A stretch of 16,871 nucleotides of DNA from Mogibacterium sp. (GTDB lineage: Bacteria; Bacillota; Clostridia; Peptostreptococcales; Anaerovoracaceae). The notes under the pieces are model-generated. The model ran no database searches and was not told where the DNA came from. It saw nothing but the letters and a program-made list of their open reading frames with translations. The DNA is taken from assembly GCA_016775335.1 (NCBI GenBank), contig JAEUGJ010000007.1:9943-26813 (forward strand), read 5' to 3'. Shown here piece after piece: positions 5,755-12,001 of the stretch (position 1 is its first letter; each line of letters opens with the position of its first letter). Position numbers and translations under genes: made by a program.

Positions 5755-6818
5755 AAGCGGCGATGGTATACGGGCCGGGAGACATGCGATGGGAAGAAGT
5801 GAGAACCCCGCAGCCGAGAGCCGGGGAGGTTCGAGTTTGTGTGGCTGCCTGCGGGGTGTGCGGCTCGGATTATCCCAGAATTCTAAAGGGAACGGCACAC
5901 TACTATCCCATCATTTTGGGGCATGAGTTTGCTGGAACTGTGGACGAAATCGGTGCGGACGTGCAGGGTTTTCAACCGGGCGACCCCGTTGTCGTCATTC
6001 CTCTAATTCCGTGCCTGGAGTGCCCCGCATGCAAGGCGGGACAGTATTCTCTCTGCAGCGGTTACAGCTTCGTGGGAAGCCGGCGTTCCGGTGGATATGC
6101 GGAATATGCGGTTGTTCCGGCAGCGAATCTTCAGAAGCTTCGGACGGATGCGGATTTGATGAATGCCGCTCTTCTGGAACCGGCCACGGTGGCACTTCAC
6201 GGGATTCGGAGAAGCGGTTTTACCGAGGGACACAAGGCTTGCGTGGTCGGCGGAGGCACGGTGGGCTCCTTCTGCACACAATGGCTTCGAATCGAACAAG
6301 CATCGAAGGTTGCCGTCATTGGTCGGAATCGAAAACGGCTGGCGATGAACCGGCGTCTGGGCGCGAATGAGGTATTCAGCTCCTTGGATGAGGATTACAT
6401 AAAAAAAGCATTGGCAGCAGCGGAGACGTCCGATTCTCCGGAGTTCGGTGGATACGAATATGTATTCGAAGCCGGTGGCACACCGGAAACCGTACGGACC
6501 GCTTTGCGCGTGGCGGCCCGACAGGGGACTGTCTGTCTGCTTGGAACACTGAACGGCGAAATTACTTTTACGAAAGAAGAATGGGAACAGATTCTTCGAA
6601 AGGAATTGAAGCTGTGCGGCTCCTGGATGAGTGGCGGAGCTCCCTATCCGGGAGAGGATTGGAGTCGTACGGTGGAATGCTACGAAAACGGAAGTCTGCA
6701 AGTGGATTTGGAGATGATTTCACTACGGCTGCCCCTATCGGAAGCCGGGCGGCTGCCGATACTTCTGCAGAGCCAAGATAACCGAAGAGGACGAATTATT
6801 CTGGATTGTGGAAAGTGA
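5751..6818 (+). CDS. gatD: GatD-like zinc-dependent galactitol-1-phosphate 5-dehydrogenase
   Basis: A 355-aa medium-chain zinc dehydrogenase. Catalytic zinc ligands are C37 (GVCGSD), H58 and E59 (LGHE) and E143; the structural zinc lobe is C88, C91, C94, C102; the NAD(P) Rossmann motif is GGGTVG (167-172). It matches E. coli GatD unusually closely as I remember it: PRI-x-K-x2-AHYYPI, the VPL-x-PC-x2-CP-x-C lobe, F-x-GSRR-x-GG-x-AEY and LRKEL-x3-GSWM. GatD interconverts galactitol-1-phosphate and tagatose-6-phosphate with NAD, so here it could run reductively. Start ATG 5751 overlaps the previous stop (ATGA) and has GGAGGT six bases upstream. The related alternative, TarJ (ribulose-5-phosphate reductase), fits the context but less well the sequence. 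Confidence 0.88.
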   Translation: MKAAMVYGPGDMRWEEVRTPQPRAGEVRVCVAACGVCGSDYPRILKGTAHYYPIILGHEFAGTVDEIGADVQGFQPGDPVVVIPLIPCLECPACKAGQYSLCSGYSFVGSRRSGGYAEYAVVPAANLQKLRTDADLMNAALLEPATVALHGIRRSGFTEGHKACVVGGGTVGSFCTQWLRIEQASKVAVIGRNRKRLAMNRRLGANEVFSSLDEDYIKKALAAAETSDSPEFGGYEYVFEAGGTPETVRTALRVAARQGTVCLLGTLNGEITFTKEEWEQILRKELKLCGSWMSGGAPYPGEDWSRTVECYENGSLQVDLEMISLRLPLSEAGRLPILLQSQDNRRGRIILDCGK

Positions 6819-6837
6819 CAGAATAGAAAGAGGTTGA

Positions 6838-8514
6838 ATGAATAATTTTAAAAAATCCGTGACGGATGAATTGGAAGTGGAAATATCTTCGGAGAAGATT
6901 ACGGAAATCATCTGTGATCTCCTTCGAGTTGTGGAGAAAATATGCGAGAAAGAAAACCTGGAGTACTTTGCCTATTCCAGGCTTTTGGTGTATGCGGTTC
7001 ATTATCACAAGCTTTCGCCGTACTGCTGGAAGTATAATTTTGATATCGGCATGGTGCGCTCCGACTACGAGAAGTTCCGGCATGTGGTGCGAAAATACGA
7101 ACGAAAGCTGGACTTTCAGGTGCAGCTCCATCCTACCTATGATGTAAACGGAGAGTATCTGGCGCACTACCTCTACATTACAAAGGAGGTGCGCCTGGAA
7201 GAAGGCGGGATTGCGGTTCGCGACAAGTTCCGGCTCCGTGTAGCACCTTTTGATAAGGTGCCGGAAGCAGAGGATACTCGCCGGGGATTTTACCGGGGAA
7301 TGAAGCGAATGAACAGAATCCATCGGCGTACCATCGATACCCGGATGTACCTGAAAACCTCGAAGAATTCCTTTCGAAAGTTCGCGAAGCAGCAATTCAT
7401 TTACGGAAACCTGGATTCCCGGAAAACCTTTGCGGCAATGAACCGGGAAGCGCAGAAATACAATCAGTCGGACAGCAATATCTACCAGCGAGTAGTGGGA
7501 AAGAGATCGAAACCCATTCTGGCGGAGCAGCTCTTCCCTCTCCAGCGAACCACCTTTGGGGATATGACTGTTTCCGTTCCAAAGGATCCTATTCCTTGGA
7601 CTCATGCGGATCTTCGCTGTTTCGATGAACGGAACGAGGCTATTCAGAAGGTGGATTTGGAAATTCTGCAAGAGTTCGACCGGGTGTGCCGGGAAATGGG
7701 AATCGGCTATTTCCTGTGTGGCGGAACCATGCTGGGATATGTGAGGGATAATGGTTTTATCCCGTGGGATGACGATATCGATTGCGGGATGCTTCGGAAA
7801 GATTATCAGCGCTTTTTGGCGGAAGCAGATCGATACATCGATCATGAGCGATTCTTTCTGCAGACTCGGAAGAGCGATCCGTCCATTCCTTTTCTTTTTT
7901 CAAAGTTGAGAAGAAAGGATACCCTTTACGTAACGGAGTACAACGAGCGGAGGCCGTACCACAAGGGAATCTGTCTGGATATTTTTCCGTTTGACTACGT
8001 GCCCAACGATCCGGAAGAGCGGGAACAGCATTACCGGAAAGCGAAAAAGCAGGCGCGGCGGCATCATTTTATGGTGAATCGGGCGAAGGGAAATCCGCCG
8101 AAGGAGGAAAAACTGCGGTCCGGAGAGGATTATTGGTTTCGGCTCCTGGGAACGGTACATCGGAAGCTGTTTCGCAGTTTCCCGCTGGAAATCACCCAGC
8201 GGAATTACGATCGGTTTGTGCAGCAATACAACAACAGGGTGAAGGAACTGGACCTACACACGGTGGCCAGCTTCGTTCCGACCTATACCTGGGCGGATGT
8301 GGACACGCTGCTGCCGTACCGGGATGCGGAATTTGAAGGCGTTCGGACAATGGTCGCCAACAAGCCTGAGGTTTTTCTGGAGATGCAGTACGGAGATTAC
8401 ATGTCGCGCCCGCTTCCCCATAAACAGATGGGGCACGATTTGGTAGAATGGAGCGTGGATGTGAATCGGGAAATCCATACGGAGGCGGAGTGCAAAGAAG
8501 ATTATGAGCAATAA
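6838..8514 (+). CDS. Double-domain LicD-family phosphotransferase, N-terminal copy degenerate
   Basis: The 558-aa protein contains two LicD/fukutin-type domains in tandem. The C-terminal one (about 270-540) has the intact signature FLCGGTMLGYVRDNGFIPW followed by DDDID (311-315) and the late YGDYMSRPLP. The N-terminal one (about 20-255) aligns with the same fold (VVEKICEKENLEYFAYSRLL, then GMVRSDYEKF), but its metal-binding WDDDID is WKYNFDI (64-70), so it is probably inactive. It still ends with LFPLQRTTFGDM-x-VPKD like a full domain. LicD-family enzymes move phosphocholine or, in FKRP relatives, ribitol phosphate from a CDP donor to a glycan. The next gene encodes a candidate CDP-donor synthase and overlaps this one by 11 bases. 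AAAGAGGT precedes the ATG. Acceptor and donor are unproven. Confidence 0.9.
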   Translation: MNNFKKSVTDELEVEISSEKITEIICDLLRVVEKICEKENLEYFAYSRLLVYAVHYHKLSPYCWKYNFDIGMVRSDYEKFRHVVRKYERKLDFQVQLHPTYDVNGEYLAHYLYITKEVRLEEGGIAVRDKFRLRVAPFDKVPEAEDTRRGFYRGMKRMNRIHRRTIDTRMYLKTSKNSFRKFAKQQFIYGNLDSRKTFAAMNREAQKYNQSDSNIYQRVVGKRSKPILAEQLFPLQRTTFGDMTVSVPKDPIPWTHADLRCFDERNEAIQKVDLEILQEFDRVCREMGIGYFLCGGTMLGYVRDNGFIPWDDDIDCGMLRKDYQRFLAEADRYIDHERFFLQTRKSDPSIPFLFSKLRRKDTLYVTEYNERRPYHKGICLDIFPFDYVPNDPEEREQHYRKAKKQARRHHFMVNRAKGNPPKEEKLRSGEDYWFRLLGTVHRKLFRSFPLEITQRNYDRFVQQYNNRVKELDLHTVASFVPTYTWADVDTLLPYRDAEFEGVRTMVANKPEVFLEMQYGDYMSRPLPHKQMGHDLVEWSVDVNREIHTEAECKEDYEQ

Positions 8515-9247
8515 TATTCTCATGTTGATGATGGGCGGCGTCGGAAGCCGTCTGGGTGCGGAGCGTCCGAAACAATTTATTGAAATCGACGGAATTCCGA
8601 TTTTCGCCTATATCTTGGAAGGGTATGGACGGCTTGCGGAAATTCATCGGATGTTGCTGGTGGTGCATCCGGAATGGCGAGCGTACACGGAAGCCTGGGT
8701 GAAACGATTGAAACTGGATGGCTGTACCGCCATTGTGGATGGGGGTGAGGACCGTTCCTTCTCCGTGCGAAACGGGATGCGGTATCTGGAGAAGATTGCG
8801 GCGCCGGAAGATCTGGTGCTGATTCACGATGCGACGCATCCTTATGTGGATTCGGAAGGCGTTCGCCGGGTGATTGCCGGGGTGCGGCGAACCGGTGCGG
8901 CGACCTTGGCTCAGGGGGAACACGACACCGTGTACCGGCGGAACGATAGCGGAATGTTGGAAGCGGTGCTGCCTCGCCGGGATGTGGTGTCCGGTGCCAG
9001 CCCGGAAGCTTTCCGGGTGGGAGACATTGCAAAGATCTACCGGGAAGCCTCCGAAGAAGAACTTCGAACGATGACCAGTGCCGGTGCCATTGCCCTGCAT
9101 TTTGGGATGAAGATGGAGGTCGTGGAAGGAAATTTCCTGAATTTGAAAATCACATACCCGAGAGATTTGCAGCTTCTGAAGCATTTAATCCATACGTATT
9201 TTTTCCCGGGAGCAAGAGAAAGGATTCAAGACAGTGGGAATCAATGA
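8504..9247 (+). CDS. IspD/TarI-like cytidylyltransferase (candidate polyol-phosphate CTP transferase)
   Basis: The 247-aa protein has the IspD/TarI nucleotidyltransferase fold. It shows a glycine-rich CTP loop ending in RLGAERPKQF (16-25, K23), GGEDRSFSV (80-88), VLIHDATHP (105-113), SGASPEAF (163-170) and EGNFLNLKITYPRDL (208-222, K215). The usual HDAxRP reads HDATHP, TPQ-x-F reads SPEAF, and the lead AAG is MGG, so it is a divergent member rather than a standard MEP-pathway IspD. Setting in an operon with LicD and a polyol-phosphate dehydrogenase points to CDP-alditol synthesis, as in TarI. The ATG lies inside the end of the LicD gene, with AAAGAAG just upstream. It overlaps the next gene by 14 bases. 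Confidence 0.85.
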   Translation: MSNNILMLMMGGVGSRLGAERPKQFIEIDGIPIFAYILEGYGRLAEIHRMLLVVHPEWRAYTEAWVKRLKLDGCTAIVDGGEDRSFSVRNGMRYLEKIAAPEDLVLIHDATHPYVDSEGVRRVIAGVRRTGAATLAQGEHDTVYRRNDSGMLEAVLPRRDVVSGASPEAFRVGDIAKIYREASEEELRTMTSAGAIALHFGMKMEVVEGNFLNLKITYPRDLQLLKHLIHTYFFPGARERIQDSGNQ

Positions 9248-10394
9248 TTTTTTAAATATGAATAAGGCGCTGGAAATTATCAAAAGCCGGGTGAGTCTGG
9301 GGAATCAGCGCTTAGAGGAATTGCAAAATCAGCTGGAGGATGCGGAAAAGCAAATTCAGAAGCAGAGCCGGCGAATCGGAGATCTGGAAAAAACAATTCA
9401 GAAGGAGTTTCAGCGCCGGGATCAATGGGAAAAACGAGCGGCAGAAATTCGATATTGTGCACAGGGCAAGCAGATCTGGAGCATCAAGTGTCCGGCTCCG
9501 GATTCCAGACTTCGCTTTCATGGCGGAAAATATGGCGATTACGCATACTGTCTGACCATTCGCCGCCAGTTGGAACAGATGGGGTACTACGCCTATGTGG
9601 ATTGCTACGAAGACTGGGATTGCCCGGTGGAAGCGGATGTGGTGCTGGTAATCCGAGGGGTGCACGAGTACCGACCGGACCGGCGAAATACCCGGACGCG
9701 CTATGTGCTGTGGATGGTAAGCCATCCGGAATTAATCACGGAAGAAGAATTGGAACGATACGATTTGGTGTTGGCAGATTCGGAATCCTATGCAGAGGCC
9801 CTTCAGCAGAAAGTCTCCGTACCGGTAAAACCATTCTACGTGCTGACGGATACGGAGATGTTTTTCCCGAGAGAAGAGAAGAATTCCTCGCCGAAATACA
9901 ATCGAGTTTTTATCGGAAACACTCGAGGGGTCCTGAGAAATTGCGTTCGTTGGTGCAACGATAACGGGATTGATGTGGATGTGTGGGGTGCGGAATGGGA
10001 GAAATTCTATCCCGACAGCATGTACGTTCATCTGCACGGGCAGGTGGAATACGATCAAATTTCGGAAATATATCGGAATTCCAGGTTTGTTATCAACGAC
10101 CATTATCCGGAGATGATAGACACCGAAATGATGAACAACCGCTTTCCGGAAGTTCTGTTATCCGGCATCCCCATGATCTGCGATTGGACGGAATCCTTTG
10201 AGCGGAATTACGGCGACATGGTGCTGTTCTACCGAAACGAGGAGGAATTCGTGCAGTGCATGAAGGAGATGGAGGAGCGCTACGACGAGCTCCTGGACAA
10301 CGTGCGGAAGAATCAGGACAAGTTGAAGGACGAGTTCGATTTCCGCCGGGGCATTCAGCGGATGAAAGCGTTGATTGACGACGTTTCCAAATGA
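9234..10394 (+). CDS. CgeB-like GT-B glycosyltransferase with N-terminal coiled coil
   Basis: The 386-aa product starts with a strongly charged heptad region (about 20-75, LEELQNQLEDAEKQIQKQ...), most likely a coiled coil. A two-lobed GT-B-like domain follows. The C-terminal lobe has RVFIGNTRG (224-232), VDVWG (248-252), a Y-x2-Q-x-SEIY-x-NSRFVIND strand-helix, NNRFPEVLLSGIPMI (301-315) and ERNYGDMVLFYRNEEEFV, the pattern of the CgeB/Glyco_trans_1_2 type glycosyltransferases (E306 at the nucleotide-sugar site is a likely key residue). No signal peptide or membrane helix is seen. GTG 9234 is preferred, with AAAGGA nine bases upstream; the ATG at 9258 has no site. It is the last gene of the operon, so it probably builds or modifies the glycan decorated by the LicD protein. 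Sugar and acceptor are unknown. Confidence 0.75.
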   Translation: MGINDFLNMNKALEIIKSRVSLGNQRLEELQNQLEDAEKQIQKQSRRIGDLEKTIQKEFQRRDQWEKRAAEIRYCAQGKQIWSIKCPAPDSRLRFHGGKYGDYAYCLTIRRQLEQMGYYAYVDCYEDWDCPVEADVVLVIRGVHEYRPDRRNTRTRYVLWMVSHPELITEEELERYDLVLADSESYAEALQQKVSVPVKPFYVLTDTEMFFPREEKNSSPKYNRVFIGNTRGVLRNCVRWCNDNGIDVDVWGAEWEKFYPDSMYVHLHGQVEYDQISEIYRNSRFVINDHYPEMIDTEMMNNRFPEVLLSGIPMICDWTESFERNYGDMVLFYRNEEEFVQCMKEMEERYDELLDNVRKNQDKLKDEFDFRRGIQRMKALIDDVSK

Positions 10395-10400
10395 TATAAT
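10371..10400 (+). promoter_or_regulatory. Promoter overlapping the glycosyltransferase stop
   Basis: TTGATT (10371-10376) and TATAAT (10395-10400) are spaced by 18 bp, and TGA directly precedes the -10 (extended -10). No terminator separates it from the previous operon, so read-through remains possible. Confidence 0.65.
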
Positions 10401-10460
10401 GACGACGGACCGAATGACGTTAATTCAAATAGCAATTTGTGATGATATAAGGAGATCGCG

Positions 10461-10901
10461 ATGATGACCAAAGAGACAGTAGCGGAGAATTTCAAGAACG
10501 GAATCGATTGCGGACAGGTGGTAGCCGGACAGTTCGAGGAGGAGACCGGATGCACCCTTTCCCGGCTGCGGAAGATGAGCGCCTGCTATGCGGCGGGAAT
10601 GATGCGGGGCGAGACCTGCGGCGCGGTGCTGGCGGCATATAACGTAATCGGCCTGATTTACGGCCACGACGAAGAGGGGGACGATGCGCAGAAGGGGCAG
10701 ATGCTTCAGAAGATGCTGCGCTTCAACGAGCTCTTCGGTGAGAAGTATTCTCAGGGCTTCCAGTGCAAGGAGCTGCTGGGTGCGGACATTTCCACCCCGG
10801 AAGGCGGCAAGAAGATCAACGAAGAGAACCTGCTGTTCACCCTATGTCCGGCAATCTGCTGCGATGTGGTGGATGTTTTGAAGAAAGTGATTTCGGAGTA
10901 A
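10461..10901 (+). CDS. C_GCAxxG_C_C family putative redox protein
   Basis: The 146-aa protein fits the C_GCAxxG_C_C family of small cysteine-rich proteins of anaerobes: FKNGIDCGQVV at residues 11-21, GMMRGETCGAVLAAYNVIGL at about 46-65, a cysteine in FQCKELLG (C102) and CPAICCDVV (C129, C133, C134). The first motif is usually NCAQ/NCSQ, here DCGQ. It has no signal peptide and is presumably cytoplasmic; a redox or metal-binding role is assumed for the family but I know of no firm biochemical function. AAGGAG stands six bases before the first of two ATG codons. Four bases separate its stop from the next start, so the two form an operon from the promoter at 10371-10400. Confidence 0.88.
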   Translation: MMTKETVAENFKNGIDCGQVVAGQFEEETGCTLSRLRKMSACYAAGMMRGETCGAVLAAYNVIGLIYGHDEEGDDAQKGQMLQKMLRFNELFGEKYSQGFQCKELLGADISTPEGGKKINEENLLFTLCPAICCDVVDVLKKVISE

Positions 10902-10905
10902 TACA

Positions 10906-11946
10906 ATGGATAAAAAAAGATCGATGACCATCGATACGATTCCGGGCTTGCGTGCGCTCACGTTAAGCCCGGATTATCGTAATGCGCTAAAACTGCCGGA
11001 GGAACCGGCGGAAGAATATGAAATGCTGGCCCAGGGAGAATATAATATCAACTTTTGGTTCCGGCACCCGGTGACCGGAGAGAAGCTGGTGCTGCGGGTG
11101 AATTCCGAGAGCCAGATGCACCTGGAGAATCAAATTGAATATGAAGGAAATGCCCTGAAGCTGCTGGAGAACTCCGGGCGAACCCCGGTTCTGAAATACC
11201 TCTATCCCGGGGATGAGCAGCTGACCCGGGGAGCGCTGGTGATGTCCTTTCTGCCGGGCCGGGCGCTGGATTACAGCCGGGCGCCGGAACTGGAAGAGGC
11301 GGCAAAATGCCTGGCGGAGATTCACAGCATTCCGGTGAGTGAGACCGACGGATTGATTGAGCCAGAGGCACCCATCCGCGCCATTTTGGAGGAATGTGAG
11401 GAGATGTTCGCCACCTATTGGAATTCGGAGCTGGGGGCGCCGGACGTAAAGAACCGGATTCGCCGGCTGCTGGATGAGGGCTGGAAGCGGATTCAGGACG
11501 GCGGGGACTATACCGGCTACAAGTGCTGCGTGAACACGGAGCTGAACAACACCAACTTCCTGGTGGAAGAGGAAACCGGAACGGTCCGCCTGGTGGACTG
11601 GGAGAAGCCGCTGTACTCGGACCCGGCTCAGGATCTGGGGCACTTCCTGGCACCCACCACCACCTTCTGGAAGACCGACGTGATTTTCGAAAACGAAACG
11701 ATTGAAAGATTTATCGATACATATATTGAAGCGGTGGGGAACAGATATGATACAATAGGACTCAGAGAGCGAACCATGGAATTCATCGTCATCACCTGCC
11801 TGCGGGGCCTGACCTGGTGCGCGATGGCCTGGGTGCAGTACCGGCAGAACGATAAGGGGTTGACCAACGAAAGCACCCGCATCAAGCTGGATGCGTATCT
11901 GACGGACGAATTCCTGCGCCGCATCGAAGCGATTTACGGAATCTAG
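10906..11946 (+). CDS. APH-fold phosphotransferase-like protein with altered catalytic loop
   Basis: The 346-aa protein has the aminoglycoside/choline kinase (APH) fold. It shows an N-lobe with GEYNINFWF and LVLRV (61-65), an E-x3-L-x-LLENSG helix, LVMSFLPGRAL as hinge (111-121), the CLAEIHSIP helix, and the C-lobe strand RLVDWE (228-233, metal aspartate D231) followed by DPAQDLGHFL. The catalytic loop, usually HGDLxxxN, is NTELNNTN (210-217): the histidine and the catalytic aspartate are replaced by N and E. Either this is a subfamily with a conservative substitution or it no longer transfers phosphate. Substrate unknown. GGAG lies seven bases before the ATG, inside the end of the preceding gene. 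Confidence 0.82.
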   Translation: MDKKRSMTIDTIPGLRALTLSPDYRNALKLPEEPAEEYEMLAQGEYNINFWFRHPVTGEKLVLRVNSESQMHLENQIEYEGNALKLLENSGRTPVLKYLYPGDEQLTRGALVMSFLPGRALDYSRAPELEEAAKCLAEIHSIPVSETDGLIEPEAPIRAILEECEEMFATYWNSELGAPDVKNRIRRLLDEGWKRIQDGGDYTGYKCCVNTELNNTNFLVEEETGTVRLVDWEKPLYSDPAQDLGHFLAPTTTFWKTDVIFENETIERFIDTYIEAVGNRYDTIGLRERTMEFIVITCLRGLTWCAMAWVQYRQNDKGLTNESTRIKLDAYLTDEFLRRIEAIYGI

Positions 11947-12001
11947 GGGAACGACCGGATTCCTTTGCAGAACGAATTTTTATTTTTGGAGCAGAAGAAG
12001 C

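Noticed and set aside
4552..6818. Galactitol or tagatose catabolic operon
   Set aside because: No PTS components, GatY/KbaY, kinase or DeoR-type regulator are present, and the genes are overlapped with LicD and IspD-like genes.
5751..6818. TarJ ribulose-5-phosphate reductase
   Set aside because: Substrate-region motifs match GatD more closely; kept only as an alternative.
8504..9247. Standard ispD of the MEP isoprenoid pathway
   Set aside because: Key motifs deviate and the neighbours are polyol-phosphate and LicD enzymes, with no ispF. A TarI-like role fits better, though this is not proven.
10421..10440. Terminator after the glycosyltransferase gene
   Set aside because: CAAAT/ATTTG forms only a weak 5-bp stem with no T-run.
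10906..11946. Aminoglycoside resistance kinase
   Set aside because: The catalytic loop is not canonical and no resistance context is seen; the fold alone is shared by many metabolic kinases.
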